Counted from the first letter of the stretch, positions 25,583 through 34,656 are shown. The stretch: DNA of 45,064 nucleotides from Lachnospiraceae bacterium (GCA_017399445.1 JAFQCM010000076.1:1-45064), one strand, 5' to 3'. Program-made: numbers and translations. Notes: generated by a model not told the origin, from the letters alone.

Positions 25583-26381
25583 TTAAAATCGCCTCTGCCA
25601 TCTGAATTGCCCTTTTATTTTCTTTTACATCATGTACCCGGACAAAGGTACATTTTTTCATAACTCCCATGACTGTAGTTACCAAAGTGCCTTCAACTCG
25701 TTCCTCCACCGGTAAATCCAATGTAAGTCCAATCACTGACTTTCTGGAAGTTCCCAATAAAATAGGATAGCCCAGTGCATGAAGTTGCTCTAATTTGTTG
25801 ATTATTTCTAAATTTTGTTCATAAGTTTTTGCAAATCCTACTCCTGGATCTAATATAATTTTATTATCAGCAATTCCTGCCTTTTCTGCAATCTGAACAG
25901 TCTCACATAGGTCAGCAAGTACATCCTCCATAAAATTCTTATAATCTTTTTCTTTCCGATTATGCATCAAACAACATGGCAGTTTGCTTTCCGCAATAAC
26001 ACCCGCCAAAATATCATCATATTTCAATCCCCAGATGTCATTTATCAAATCTGCTCCTGCTTCGATAGCTGCTTTTGCCACATTTCCTTTATAGGTATCA
26101 ATAGAAACCGGAATATCAAATCTTTTCTTTACTGCTTCAATGGCAGGTACAATTCTCTCAATTTCTTCTTCATCACTTAACAGGGTATAACCCGGTCTGG
26201 TGGATTCTCCACCAATATCAATGATATCCGCACCTTCTTCTATCATTTTTTCTGCCTGTTTCAAGGCTGCTTCTATGGTGTTGTATTTTCCTCCATCAGA
26301 AAAAGAATCTGGTGTAACATTTAAAATCCCCATTACATATGTGTGTTTTCCTAATTCAAACTCTCTGTTTCCTATTTTCAT
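25575..26381 (-). CDS. folP: dihydropteroate synthase
   Basis: This 268-residue TIM-barrel enzyme joins hydroxymethyl-dihydropterin pyrophosphate with p-aminobenzoate to give dihydropteroate, and is the sulfonamide target. Motifs are MGILNVTPDSFSDGG (about 17-31), GADIIDIGGESTRPG, PVSIDTYK, LPCCLMHNR, ILDPGVGFAKT and LLGTSRKSVIG. GGAGG lies 7 bases before ATG 26381, so nine upstream in-frame residues are excluded. It lies 19 bases after the HD gene and overlaps folBK by 8 bases, indicating translational coupling. Confidence 0.96.
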   Translation of the reverse strand: MKIGNREFELGKHTYVMGILNVTPDSFSDGGKYNTIEAALKQAEKMIEEGADIIDIGGESTRPGYTLLSDEEEIERIVPAIEAVKKRFDIPVSIDTYKGNVAKAAIEAGADLINDIWGLKYDDILAGVIAESKLPCCLMHNRKEKDYKNFMEDVLADLCETVQIAEKAGIADNKIILDPGVGFAKTYEQNLEIINKLEQLHALGYPILLGTSRKSVIGLTLDLPVEERVEGTLVTTVMGVMKKCTFVRVHDVKENKRAIQMAEAILNG

Positions 26382-26400
26382 ACCTTTTCCTCCATTTTTA

Positions 26401-26883
26401 CTATACAATTAGTTCCAGGTTCTTCTTTTCATTCTTCCAGTTACATTCCGATTCACTTTTACAAGAAAAGCATGCTCTGGAAGCTTTGTCTGCCCGGTAA
26501 AAAATCCCCCGGAAACTGTGTTCTTTTGCAACTTCTTTGTTTCTGTGCTGTGCTATAGCATCTAAAATCATTTCAGATTCTTCTTTGGAATAACCACTTT
26601 CCTCCAAAATAGTAGGTGCATATTTTAAACTTGCTTTTTCATGAGGTGTTTTGTCCTCATACTGCTTAAATCTTCCAATATCATGTAAAAGTGCAGTTGC
26701 ATAAACAACGTCTTTCTTTATGTCCAACTGTTCCTCCAGATTATAGATGTAAGCGATTCTTGCCACATCCATAAAATGCACCATATTGTGGCGGCAGAAC
26801 TCCCTTTTTTTCTCACATTTTTCTATTTTCTTATAACACTTTCGAAAAAGTTCATTTTCTAAAATCTGGTTTACCCTTTCCAT
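26401..26883 (-). CDS. HD-domain phosphohydrolase in the folate operon
   Basis: This 160-residue HD-superfamily metal-dependent hydrolase has ligands predicted at His36 (NMVHFMDVAR), His67-Asp68 (LLHDIGRF), His81, His113 (AQHRN) and Asp132 (YRADKASR). The C-terminal tail has three cysteines, C138, C141 and C147 (ACFSCKSESEC), which may bind a metal. It sits between folE and folP with 16- and 19-base gaps. FolE makes dihydroneopterin triphosphate, which must be dephosphorylated before FolB acts; no Nudix or other phosphatase gene lies in the array. This protein is therefore a candidate for that step. The function is inferred from context only. Confidence 0.85.
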   Translation of the reverse strand: MERVNQILENELFRKCYKKIEKCEKKREFCRHNMVHFMDVARIAYIYNLEEQLDIKKDVVYATALLHDIGRFKQYEDKTPHEKASLKYAPTILEESGYSKEESEMILDAIAQHRNKEVAKEHSFRGIFYRADKASRACFSCKSESECNWKNEKKNLELIV

Positions 26884-26899
26884 TTTCGTCTTCCCTTAA

Positions 26900-27454
26900 T
26901 TACAATTTCATTAACTGAAAAAATTTATTTTTTAATGCTTCATCCGTATCAAAAACACCTCTGGAAGCTATGGTAACTGTCTTACTTCCCGGCTTTTTCA
27001 CACCACGCATAGTCATACACATATGCTCTGCTTCTACCACTACCATAGCCCCCTGTGGCTGCAAATATTCCATTAATGCATCTGCAATCTGTCCTGTCAT
27101 TTTTTCCTGTATCTGTGGACGTTTTGCAAATACCTCCACAGTTCTTGCCAGTTTACTAAGTCCCACTACTTTACCGTTTGGTATATAAGCAATATGAGCT
27201 TTTCCATAAAAAGGCATCAAATGATGCTCGCAGGTAGAATAAAAGGTAATGTCCTTTTCAATTACCATTTCATTATTTTCTACGGAAAAGGTTTTCTCCA
27301 AATGAACTTTCGGATCTTCTGTCAGTCCACCATAGATTTCCTCATACATTCGCGCAATTCGTTCCGGAGTATCTTTTAGGCCTTCTCTGTTTACATCTTC
27401 ACCAATGCCTTCCAGTAAAAGCTTTACCGCCTCCATGATTTTTTCTTTGTCCAT
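26900..27454 (-). CDS. folE: GTP cyclohydrolase I
   Basis: This 184-residue enzyme opens and recloses GTP to dihydroneopterin triphosphate, the first folate step. Zinc ligands are C75, H78 and C146 ([20 protein letters not shown] and EHMCMTMRG), with the active-site stretch [20 protein letters not shown] between. N-terminal [16 protein letters not shown] is typical. The ribosome binding site is weak (GGTAAG), so expression may depend on coupling to folC, which ends 16 bases upstream. The length is normal for the family. Confidence 0.97.
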   Translation of the reverse strand: MDKEKIMEAVKLLLEGIGEDVNREGLKDTPERIARMYEEIYGGLTEDPKVHLEKTFSVENNEMVIEKDITFYSTCEHHLMPFYGKAHIAYIPNGKVVGLSKLARTVEVFAKRPQIQEKMTGQIADALMEYLQPQGAMVVVEAEHMCMTMRGVKKPGSKTVTIASRGVFDTDEALKNKFFQLMKL

Positions 27455-27470
27455 TTTCTTACCAAGCCTT

Positions 27471-28778
27471 TCAAATACCTTTGGTTTCTTTCTTCTTTAA
27501 GACCTCTGTTAGTTCCATTAATCTACCAATAAAAGAAAGAGAGCCAAAAGCAATTATAACATCTTCTTTTCCTGCAAACAACAGTGCCATATCCAAGGCT
27601 TCTTTTAAACTGTCTGCTGCAGTTACGTTCTCATTATATTTTCTTACTGCATATGCAAGTTCAATTCCATTTAACGCCCTTTCATTGTCTGGTATAGTAA
27701 ATGTAATAATCTGACTTGCCAGCTCTGCCGTATGCTCTGCAATTTTTTCATATTCCTTATCTTTAAATACACCCATAAGAAATATCATTCTTTTTCCATT
27801 TAAATTTTCTTTGATAGATTCTGCCAGTTTCTTTGCTGCATCTTCATTATGAGCACCATCTACGATAATTCTTGGTTTATCATAAATGGTAGTCATCCTT
27901 CCTACCCATCTGGTTTCTGCAAATCCCTCATATATAGCTTCTTTCGAAACCGGAAAACCCTTTCCTTGCAGTACCTCTATTACTTTAAGAGCTAGCACTG
28001 CATTGCTGATTTGATGAATTCCAGCTAAAGAAATTTCAATATTTTCATACTTATCATAGGAAAATCTTTGCCTTTCTATTCCTGTTTCTATGATTTTTGC
28101 TTCTTTTCCATCAGCAAAGAAAAGCTCTGCACCTGTCTTGGCAGCTTCTTCCATTAGCACCCTTTTCACAGGCTCTGGTTGTGCCATAGATACTGCCGGC
28201 ACTCCTTTTCTCATAACTCCGGCTTTATTCTTTGCAATTTCCGCCAAAGTTTCTCCCAAAAATCCCATATGGTCCCGACTAATGGATGCAAACACTGTGC
28301 AGACCTTTTTCTCTATTACATTAGTAGCATCCAGACTGCCACCCATTCCACACTCTAAAATTGCCAAATCACATTTCTTTTTTTCAAAATACCATAAAGA
28401 TAAGGCCGTTTCCACTTCAAAAGGAGTAGGATGAGGCAGCTGTTCTGCCACCATCTCCTCTATAATTTTTTTGATTATGGTAATTCCTTCTGCAAAATCC
28501 TCTTTCTCAATATATCGTTGATTGCTCTGAATCCGTTCCCGATATTTGCAAATGGTTGGAGAAACATATCTTCCTACCTGATATCCTGCTTTTGTGTATA
28601 TGGTGGAAAGGTAAGAAACTACAGAACCTTTCCCGTTGGTTCCTGCCACATGAATCAGAGAAAGTTTTTCCTGTGGATTTCCAAGCCGGTTTAATAATTC
28701 CCGAATATTTTCAAGACCAAGCACACTTCCATATTTATTTATACTTTCCATATATTCCCGAGCCTGTTTATAATCCAT
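27471..28778 (-). CDS. folC: folylpolyglutamate synthase / dihydrofolate synthase
   Basis: This 435-residue Mur-ligase-type enzyme adds glutamate to dihydropteroate and to reduced folates in the cytoplasm. The P-loop is [15 protein letters not shown] (about 43-57); other motifs are [42 protein letters not shown], and the C-terminal domain's [20 protein letters not shown] lies 7 bases before ATG 28778. It follows pyrI by 22 bases, so the folate genes join the pyrimidine genes here. Whether it has both synthase activities cannot be told from the sequence. Confidence 0.95.
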   Translation of the reverse strand: MDYKQAREYMESINKYGSVLGLENIRELLNRLGNPQEKLSLIHVAGTNGKGSVVSYLSTIYTKAGYQVGRYVSPTICKYRERIQSNQRYIEKEDFAEGITIIKKIIEEMVAEQLPHPTPFEVETALSLWYFEKKKCDLAILECGMGGSLDATNVIEKKVCTVFASISRDHMGFLGETLAEIAKNKAGVMRKGVPAVSMAQPEPVKRVLMEEAAKTGAELFFADGKEAKIIETGIERQRFSYDKYENIEISLAGIHQISNAVLALKVIEVLQGKGFPVSKEAIYEGFAETRWVGRMTTIYDKPRIIVDGAHNEDAAKKLAESIKENLNGKRMIFLMGVFKDKEYEKIAEHTAELASQIITFTIPDNERALNGIELAYAVRKYNENVTAADSLKEALDMALLFAGKEDVIIAFGSLSFIGRLMELTEVLKKKETKGI

Positions 28779-28800
28779 ACCATAACCTCAATTCTTGTAT

Positions 28801-29232
28801 TTATCTTTTTGAGCCATATTTTTCTTCACAATATTTACATCTGTAAATTTTCTTTTCTTTATCTGTCAATATAAAAATCTGTTTCAATTCCTGCTCAATG
28901 GATGTGATGCAACGTGGATTTTTACATTTAATTACATTTTCAATGGTTTCTGGAAGAGTTAACTCCTTCTTGTCCACAATTTCCCCATCTTTAATAATAT
29001 TAACTGTAATATTGCAGTCAATAAATCCAAGAATGTCCAGATTTAATTTTTCAATATCACATTCTACCTTAATAATATCTTTCTTACCCATTTTTTCACT
29101 GCGTGCATTTTTGATAATGGCAACACAACAGTCTAACTTGTCCAGTTTTAAATCATGATAAATAGACATGCTTTTTCCAGCTTCAATATGGTCTAATACA
29201 AATCCTTCATTTAACTTTCCAACGTTTAACAT
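28801..29232 (-). CDS. pyrI: aspartate carbamoyltransferase regulatory subunit
   Basis: This 143-residue regulatory chain has an N-terminal nucleotide-binding domain and a C-terminal zinc domain with C103, C108, C132 and C135 (KCKNPRC and RCKYCEEK). Zinc holds it to PyrB in the allosteric holoenzyme, where CTP/UTP inhibit and ATP activates in the enteric enzyme. It starts 9 bases after pyrB ends. Its presence means the first committed pyrimidine step is allosterically controlled in this organism. Confidence 0.95.
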   Translation of the reverse strand: MLNVGKLNEGFVLDHIEAGKSMSIYHDLKLDKLDCCVAIIKNARSEKMGKKDIIKVECDIEKLNLDILGFIDCNITVNIIKDGEIVDKKELTLPETIENVIKCKNPRCITSIEQELKQIFILTDKEKKIYRCKYCEEKYGSKR

Positions 29233-29241
29233 AACTGCCTC

Positions 29242-30162
29242 CTAATCCACTTTAATATTCAGTAAGGTAAGTATCAGTGCCATTCTGGCATATACACCAT
29301 ACTGAACCTGTTTAAAATACACTGCTCTTGGATCATCATCTACTTCTACTGAAATTTCATTTACTCTTGGAAGTGGATGTAATACTAACATATCTTCTCT
29401 TGCTAAATCCATTTTTTTCTTATCCAAAATGTAAAAGTCCTTCATGCGCACGTAATCTTCTTCATTGAAGAAACGTTCCTTCTGAACTCTTGTCATATAC
29501 AATAAATCCAGTTTTGGCATAACTTCCTCTAAAGTTACCACTTCTTCAAACTCTTTATTATTTGCCTTTAATACATCTTCTCTAATATAACTTGGCACTC
29601 TCAATTCTTCTGGTGAAATCAGTATAAATTTCACATTGTCATATCTAGTGAGTGCTTTAATTAAAGAATGTACTGTTCTTCCGAATTTTAAATCCCCGCA
29701 AAGACCAATAGTTAAATTTCCCAATCTTCCTTTTAAAGACTTAATAGTCAGCAAATCTGTAATGGTCTGGGTTGGATGCTGATGTCCTCCATCCCCTGCG
29801 TTAATTACCGGTATGGAAGAATGTAGGGATGCTACTAATGGTGCACCTTCTTTTGGATGGCGCATGGCACATATATCAGCATAACATGAAATCATGCGAA
29901 TGGTATCTGACACGCTCTCTCCTTTAGCTGCTGAACTGCTGTTTGCTGAAGAAAATCCTAATACATTTCCACCTAAATTCATCATCGCTGCTTCAAAACT
30001 TAATCTGGTTCTTGTACTTGGCTCATAAAAACACGTTGCAAGTTTTTTTCCCTCACATGCGTGAGCATATTTTTCAGGATTGTGTTCTATTTTTCCCGCC
30101 AAATCTAATATTTCATCTAATTCTTCTACTGTAAAATCCAATGGGCTTATTAAGTGTCGCAT
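29242..30162 (-). CDS. pyrB: aspartate carbamoyltransferase catalytic subunit
   Basis: This 306-residue enzyme condenses carbamoyl phosphate with aspartate to carbamoyl aspartate. Motifs are [16 protein letters not shown] (carbamoyl-phosphate loop), the SSSAAKGES loop with its catalytic Ser and Lys, [26 protein letters not shown], and [10 protein letters not shown] near the C-terminus. AAGGAG 6 bases before ATG 30162 fixes the start. It heads the array running through pyrI and the folate genes to 24.77 kb. No pyrC or pyrD lies nearby. The leader upstream carries competing hairpins. Confidence 0.96.
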   Translation of the reverse strand: MRHLISPLDFTVEELDEILDLAGKIEHNPEKYAHACEGKKLATCFYEPSTRTRLSFEAAMMNLGGNVLGFSSANSSSAAKGESVSDTIRMISCYADICAMRHPKEGAPLVASLHSSIPVINAGDGGHQHPTQTITDLLTIKSLKGRLGNLTIGLCGDLKFGRTVHSLIKALTRYDNVKFILISPEELRVPSYIREDVLKANNKEFEEVVTLEEVMPKLDLLYMTRVQKERFFNEEDYVRMKDFYILDKKKMDLAREDMLVLHPLPRVNEISVEVDDDPRAVYFKQVQYGVYARMALILTLLNIKVD

Positions 30163-30212
30163 TTCGTTCTCCTTTATACAATATATTAAGATTTCGGTTT
30201 TATTGTTCACAC

Positions 30213-30280
30213 AAAACAATAGAAAGTACGCTTTGCGGACTTTCTATTCTTTTAATTCATAACTTTCTAACCCAGAAAGT
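30213..30280 (-). promoter_or_regulatory. pyrB leader with mutually exclusive hairpins (candidate attenuator)
   Basis: On the minus strand the leader holds, in order, ACTTTCT (30280-30274), AGAAAGT (30268-30262), AATAGAAAGT (30248-30239) and ACTTTCTATT (30227-30218), then TTTT. Segments 1 and 2 form a small hairpin; 3 and 4 form a terminator-like hairpin with an inner CGC-AAA-GCG; 1 with 3, or 2 with 4, would break it. That is the logic of transcription attenuation. The simpler reading is a terminator for the nitroreductase gene, whose stop is 13 bases upstream. I see no clear PyrR-box consensus. Confidence 0.55.
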
Positions 30281-30292
30281 AGTTTTCCCCTC

Positions 30293-30829
30293 TTATTTAT
30301 ATTTTAATAAATCTTCCACTGTCTTACGTTTTGGAGGCTGTGGTGTTTCTGCCGGGTGTCCAATGGAAATTAATGCTACCATTTCCTGTTCTTCCGGAAC
30401 CTCTAACATTGCTGCAACTTTGTCATAATCAAAAATCCCCATAATTACGCTACCAATGCCATATTCATGAGCAGCTAAACAAAAGGTCTGGCTTGCCACT
30501 CCTGCATCAAACATCTGCCAGGAATCCCCCTTTACTGTGGAAAAAGAACCATCTCTTTCATAACCACATCTTTTTTTTACTACAGTGACTGCTACCACTG
30601 CTGCTGCTGAACGGATAGTTGCTGCATTAAAGTCATTAGTTGCTTCTGCGGCAATTTTTTCTTTAATTTCTTTGTCTTCCACCACAATGTAACGTGTAAT
30701 CTGTGTGTTTTTCCATGATGGTGCCATTGCTGCTGCTTCAATAATTTTTGTCATAGTATCGTTGGATACCGGTTCTTCTGTAAATCTACGGATACTACGA
30801 CGGGTATTAATGCATTCAATTGTATTCAT
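30293..30829 (-). CDS. nitroreductase family protein
   Basis: This 178-residue FMN-dependent oxidoreductase of the nitroreductase fold has the N-terminal INTRRSIRRFTEEPVSND and the APSWKNTQITRYIVV segment that contacts FMN, followed by MFDAGVASQTFCLAAHEYGIGSVIMG and ISIGHPAETPQPPKRK. The physiological substrate (quinones, nitroaromatics, flavins) cannot be told. ATG 30829 has GGAGG 7 bases upstream; the adjacent in-frame GTG is closer and less likely. It has its own promoter at 30889-30917 and lies upstream of, and in the same direction as, pyrB. Confidence 0.92.
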   Translation of the reverse strand: MNTIECINTRRSIRRFTEEPVSNDTMTKIIEAAAMAPSWKNTQITRYIVVEDKEIKEKIAAEATNDFNAATIRSAAAVVAVTVVKKRCGYERDGSFSTVKGDSWQMFDAGVASQTFCLAAHEYGIGSVIMGIFDYDKVAAMLEVPEEQEMVALISIGHPAETPQPPKRKTVEDLLKYK

Positions 30830-30888
30830 CACGATTCCTCCTTACGAATGGGCTTTTTAAGTTTGTCTGCCCAAGTACATTTTTGTAT

Positions 30889-30917
30889 ATTATATAATAA
30901 ATGGAGAGGTTTTACAA
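30889..30917 (-). promoter_or_regulatory. sigma-A promoter of the nitroreductase gene
   Basis: TTGTAA (30912-30917) and consensus TATAAT (30889-30894) on the minus strand are 17 bases apart, about 60 bases before the start codon. Confidence 0.75.
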
Positions 30918-30967
30918 TATAGATTTTGTGGCTTTTGTTCCTACGGCTTTTCTTCATATACGTTTTC

Positions 30968-31016
30968 AAAAAAATCCCGCAGAAACCGGTATTCCTTACT
31001 GATTTCTGCGGGATTT
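30968..31016 (-). terminator. terminator of RNase P RNA
   Basis: AAATCCCGCAGAAA (30972-30985) pairs with TTTCTGCGGGATTT (31003-31016), 14 pairs over a 17-base loop. On the minus strand it runs into T7 (30968-30974). Confidence 0.9.
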
Positions 31017-31033
31017 CCTCATTCATTTTTCAT

Positions 31034-31393
31034 CATTACAGCAAGCAAGACGATAAGCCGGGTTATGTCGTGAATGATCATCTATCTAGGACTGTCGTCG
31101 CCGACAGCCTCCAGCAACCTACCTAAGACAGACGGGCCGCCTTATGTCTATGTTCGGTTTTGCTTCGAGTGGGGTTTACATATGCCCTGTCTGTTACCAG
31201 ACAGGCGGTAGTCTCTTACACTGCCCTTCCAACCTTACCACATGGAATACCCATATGGCGGTACATTTCTGTTGCACTAGCCTTGGAGTCACCTCCACCA
31301 GACGTTATCTGGCACCCTGCCCTATGAAGCCCGGACTTTCCTCACCTGCGGTCTTTCAACACTTGCAGCTGCGATCATTTATCTTACTTACCA
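31034..31393 (-). ncRNA. rnpB: RNase P RNA (class A)
   Basis: The minus strand carries the conserved core of the ribozyme that matures tRNA 5' ends. Near the 5' end is GAGGAAAGTCCGGGCTTCAT, then the loop region GGTGACTCCAAGGCTAGTGC, the GAGACTACCGCC stretch, and near the 3' end AACATAGACATAAGG and CACGACATAACCCGGCTTA. The ends pair as helix P1 (CTTGCAGCTG at 31362-31371 and CAGCAAGCAAG at 31039-31049 on the plus strand). The layout with a specificity domain of this size fits class A rather than the Bacillus class B. Exact ends are approximate. Promoter and terminator flank it, so it is its own transcription unit. Confidence 0.95.
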
Positions 31394-31399
31394 CAAGCT

Positions 31400-31428
31400 A
31401 TCATACAGAAGTTTTTTATTTCTGTCAA
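31400..31428 (-). promoter_or_regulatory. strong promoter of rnpB
   Basis: Perfect TTGACA (31423-31428), 17-base spacer, TATGAT (31400-31405). Transcription should start near 31393. The -35 is only 22 bases from the stop of the nucleoside kinase gene. Confidence 0.85.
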
Positions 31429-31450
31429 GAATTTTTCTTCTACACCTTCA

Positions 31451-33124
31451 TTACACCTTAAAACAGCTTCCACCAATAAATTCCCTAACAATAGAATTAT
31501 TTGGCACTTCTTCGCTGCTGATACCCAGAAAATAATCCAGGAATTTTAGTAGTCTCTTGGCTTCCGAATATTCTTCATCTTCTGGTTTGATACTAAACAG
31601 TAGTGGTTCTGCATACTGTTTTAACACTGATAATTCATATATCAAAGCAGAATTAAACATAACATCAGCTTCTTCCTGATATGGAAAAATATTTTCTTCC
31701 TCACCACGCCTTACAGAATACCACATACCAAGCGTAGTTTTCGCATCAGACCCACGAGTTCTTGCATCTCTTACCATTCTTCGAATCAGACGTCCATCTG
31801 TAGTTGGAATACGGTTATGTTCATCTACATTTAGCTGCGTTAAAGCACTGATATAAATTTTGTATTTACTTTCTCTTGGCAAAGAATGAGAAAGCCTATC
31901 ATTTAACCCATGAATTCCTTCAATTACCAGAATATCTTCCTTACCAAGTTCCATAAAATCGCCTTTATATTCTCGTTTTCCTATTTTGAAATTAAAGGAT
32001 GGAATTTCCACTCTTTCTCCATGTAGTAACGCTGTCATATCTTTATTAAACTGTTCCACATCTATAGCTTCTAAGCATTCAAAATCATAGTTTCCAAATT
32101 CATCTTTTGGTGTAAGTTCTCTGTCTTTAAAATAATTATCCAATGCAATGGGATGAGGCTTCATTCCATGTGCCAGTAACTGTACAGAAAGCCTGTGTGA
32201 AAAGCTTGTTTTTCCAGAAGAAGATGGCCCTGCAATCATAACAAACTTCTTGTCACTACACTTACATATTTCTCCTGCAATTTCTGCAATCTTCTTTTCT
32301 TGCAAGGCTTCCTGAACCAAAATCAACTGTCCCATCTTACCATCTACAATCTTATCATTTAACGCTCCTACCGTGCTTACATCCAGCATTTCACTCCACT
32401 GTTCTGATTCCTTTAAAACATTAAAGAGCTTCTGTCTTGGTGCAAAATCTGGTACCTCTTTCATATCCTTTACTGTAGGAAGTTGTATCACAAAACCTTC
32501 ATCAAATAAAATAAGCTTGAAATATTTAATATAACCTGCATCCGGAAGCATGTAACCATAATAATAATCTTCAAAACCGCTCATGCTGTAAACATTTACA
32601 TTAGAAACTCTTCGATAGCGGAACAATCTTTCCTTATCTTTCATTTTATACTTTTTAAACAGAGCAACTGCATCTTTCGTATGCATGCTTTTTTTATTAA
32701 TTGGAATCTTCTGTTCAGAAAGCTTTCGCATTCTTTCTTCCACTTTGTCTAGAAAAGCCTGATTAAGTGTCACTGTCCCATTTATGGTACAATATAGGCC
32801 CTTATCCACCGAAAAGTGTATCATTACCTTTTCAATAGTACCTGCTTCCGTAATTTCTGCCACATCATAAATGGATTTTAACATTAAAAGTGTTGCACTT
32901 CTTTTGTATGCTTTATGACCTGCATCATCAGCAGTAGTAAGAAAACGTATCTTACATTCTTCTGTTACCAGCTTATTTAATTCCTGCAAACGGTTTCCTA
33001 CCATTACTAAAGCAATATCTTCTTTATAATCTTTCTGAAATTCCCCTGCAATTTCCTTAAAAGAGGTTCCCCTAGAATATTCCTTTACCTGCTCCCCAAC
33101 TGTTACTTTTACCTTCTCTGACAT
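31451..33124 (-). CDS. nucleoside kinase with TGS / threonyl-tRNA synthetase-like N-terminus
   Basis: This 557-residue protein has an N-terminal TGS-like domain (about 1-65), then a segment resembling the threonyl-tRNA synthetase editing region, and a C-terminal P-loop kinase of the uridine kinase/phosphoribulokinase group. The P-loop is MIAGPSSSGKTSFSHRLS (about 294-311), followed by LDNYFKDRE, VIEGIHGLND and RLIRRMVRDARTRG. Enzymes of this architecture are annotated as uridine or nucleoside kinases; the exact nucleoside is not certain. GGGGGC precedes ATG 33124. It lies 13 bases after the Nif3-family gene, forming the end of the dnaG-rpoD-trmK block. Confidence 0.88.
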   Translation of the reverse strand: MSEKVKVTVGEQVKEYSRGTSFKEIAGEFQKDYKEDIALVMVGNRLQELNKLVTEECKIRFLTTADDAGHKAYKRSATLLMLKSIYDVAEITEAGTIEKVMIHFSVDKGLYCTINGTVTLNQAFLDKVEERMRKLSEQKIPINKKSMHTKDAVALFKKYKMKDKERLFRYRRVSNVNVYSMSGFEDYYYGYMLPDAGYIKYFKLILFDEGFVIQLPTVKDMKEVPDFAPRQKLFNVLKESEQWSEMLDVSTVGALNDKIVDGKMGQLILVQEALQEKKIAEIAGEICKCSDKKFVMIAGPSSSGKTSFSHRLSVQLLAHGMKPHPIALDNYFKDRELTPKDEFGNYDFECLEAIDVEQFNKDMTALLHGERVEIPSFNFKIGKREYKGDFMELGKEDILVIEGIHGLNDRLSHSLPRESKYKIYISALTQLNVDEHNRIPTTDGRLIRRMVRDARTRGSDAKTTLGMWYSVRRGEEENIFPYQEEADVMFNSALIYELSVLKQYAEPLLFSIKPEDEEYSEAKRLLKFLDYFLGISSEEVPNNSIVREFIGGSCFKV

Positions 33125-33137
33125 AAAAATGCCCCCT

Positions 33138-33920
33138 TTATATATACCAAAATGGTTCTTTCTTTACAGCGGAATAAATTTCTACTCCACTACATTCCTT
33201 CTCTAAATATTTTACCATGTATGGCACAAAAATATGCTCTAAACCATAATGTCCTGCATCAATAATTGTAAGTCCTCTTGCCACTGCATCAATACCTTCA
33301 TGATGATCAATGTCCCCGGTAATTAAAACTTCTACTCCGGATTTTATCGCATCATTAATAACACTTTTCCCAGAACCAGGACTAATTCCTACAGTCTGAA
33401 CCTTTCTTAATGGCTCTCCGAAAATTTTAACCTGAGATAATCCAAACTGCTCTTTCACAAGTTCTGCACATTTACTTACTGTCATTTCTTCTGGCAAAAT
33501 TCCTGCTTTCCCAATTCCTGCCTTCCCTGTTTCCCCCTCACAGGTTACAGACAATACACTTCTTGCAGTCATTCCCATTCTGTCTGCCGCCAATTCTGCC
33601 ATATGAGTTACATCAAAATTTGTATGCATAGCATAATAAGAAATACTATTTTCTAAAATTTTCACAATACGTTTTCCAATAAAATCATCGGTTGTAATTT
33701 TCTTCATAGCAGAAAAAATCAACGGATGATGGGTAACCAGCATATCTGCTCCCATAAGGACCGCTTCCTCAATTACCTCATCTGTAGCATCCAGTGCCAC
33801 ATATATCTTAGAAACTTCCTTTTTTCGATTTCCTGCCAGAAGTCCTACATTATCCCAGCTTTCTGCATAAAAGCATGGAGACAAGGATTCCAACAGGGAA
33901 ATAATTTCACTACATTCCAC
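33138..33920 (-). CDS. Nif3-like dinuclear metal center protein (YqfO family)
   Basis: This 260-residue Nif3/DUF34 family protein is usually a hexamer with two metals per subunit. Metal-binding motifs are LVTHHPLIFS (about 61-70), the SGSGKSVINDA region, ITGDIDHHEG and DAGHYGLEH. It lacks the long inserted PII-like domain of Bacillus YqfO, so it is the short version. Some members are annotated as GTP cyclohydrolase type 2, but the physiological role is unsettled. The start is GTG 33920, with AGAGGTGA six bases upstream. The 34-base gap from trmK keeps it in the same operon, a common firmicute pairing. Confidence 0.92.
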   Translation of the reverse strand: MECSEIISLLESLSPCFYAESWDNVGLLAGNRKKEVSKIYVALDATDEVIEEAVLMGADMLVTHHPLIFSAMKKITTDDFIGKRIVKILENSISYYAMHTNFDVTHMAELAADRMGMTARSVLSVTCEGETGKAGIGKAGILPEEMTVSKCAELVKEQFGLSQVKIFGEPLRKVQTVGISPGSGKSVINDAIKSGVEVLITGDIDHHEGIDAVARGLTIIDAGHYGLEHIFVPYMVKYLEKECSGVEIYSAVKKEPFWYI

Positions 33921-33954
33921 AATAAGTCACCTCTTTTATCTACTCTTGTCCTAT

Positions 33955-34647
33955 CTAGTCAAAATATGTCAGTGCTTCTTTATTTATGTCCAAAATTTTC
34001 TCCACTTCTAAAAGACGCATTTTTTGCTTTTCTGATGTTCCTGCCAGCAGATTTTCTCTGATTTTCTTGTAATTTTCCTGTTCTTTTTTCAAATATTCAT
34101 GTAACACAGGGTGTTTTTCTTCCAAAAGAAAACTTCCATACTCATAATAACATTCTTTCAAAAGTTTCATTTCCCCTTGGGAAACTTTCATCATGGGGTA
34201 ATACTTTCCATCTTCTTCTACCATATTTTCTTCCAGTATCTGAAATCCTTGCTCTTCCAGAAAATGTCTTACTGCTCCATATTCTGACTGAGGCTGTATT
34301 ACAAATTCCTCTAAGGAAAGAAATACTTCTTTTCTTTCCTCAATAATTTTCATCATTAATCTGCCGCCCATACCAGCAATCACTACGCTGTCCACTTCTT
34401 TCGGTTGGAGTTTCTCCGCTCCATTAGAAAGCCTTAACTCTATGTATTCGTCCAGTTGATGCAGTGTTACATGCTCCCTTGCCCGCTCTAAAGGTCCTTT
34501 ATTAATGTCCATTGCAAGGGCATGTGATACCTTTTTCCGTTCTATTAGGTAGATAGGAATATATCCATGGTCTGTGCCAATATCTGCCATTTTCTTGCAA
34601 GGGCTTACCAATGCGGCAACAGCAGAAAGTCTCTTCGATAACTCCAT
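33955..34647 (-). CDS. trmK: tRNA (adenine-22 N1) methyltransferase TrmK
   Basis: This 230-residue SAM-dependent enzyme methylates A22 of certain tRNAs. The SAM-binding motif is MADIGTDHGYIPIYL (about 20-34), followed by ALAMDINKGPLERA and the catalytic-region IAGMGGRLM. The second half is a helical coiled-coil domain typical of the family (QENYKKIRENLLAG). AGGAG lies before ATG 34647. It starts 9 bases after rpoD ends, the same order as in Bacillus (sigA-trmK-yqfO). Confidence 0.93.
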   Translation of the reverse strand: MELSKRLSAVAALVSPCKKMADIGTDHGYIPIYLIERKKVSHALAMDINKGPLERAREHVTLHQLDEYIELRLSNGAEKLQPKEVDSVVIAGMGGRLMMKIIEERKEVFLSLEEFVIQPQSEYGAVRHFLEEQGFQILEENMVEEDGKYYPMMKVSQGEMKLLKECYYEYGSFLLEEKHPVLHEYLKKEQENYKKIRENLLAGTSEKQKMRLLEVEKILDINKEALTYFD

Positions 34648-34656
34648 TGACTACTC

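Noticed and set aside
28779..28800. Riboswitch (for example tetrahydrofolate type) before folC
   Set aside because: Only 22 bases separate pyrI and folC, so there is no room for one.
30163..30212. Promoter for pyrB between the leader hairpins and the gene (TGAACA with TATATT)
   Set aside because: The -35 match is poor, the spacer is 18 bases and the leader would be about 12 bases; not strong enough to list.
31144..31461. 105-codon plus-strand frame
   Set aside because: It lies antisense to RNase P RNA, whose conserved core explains the sequence.
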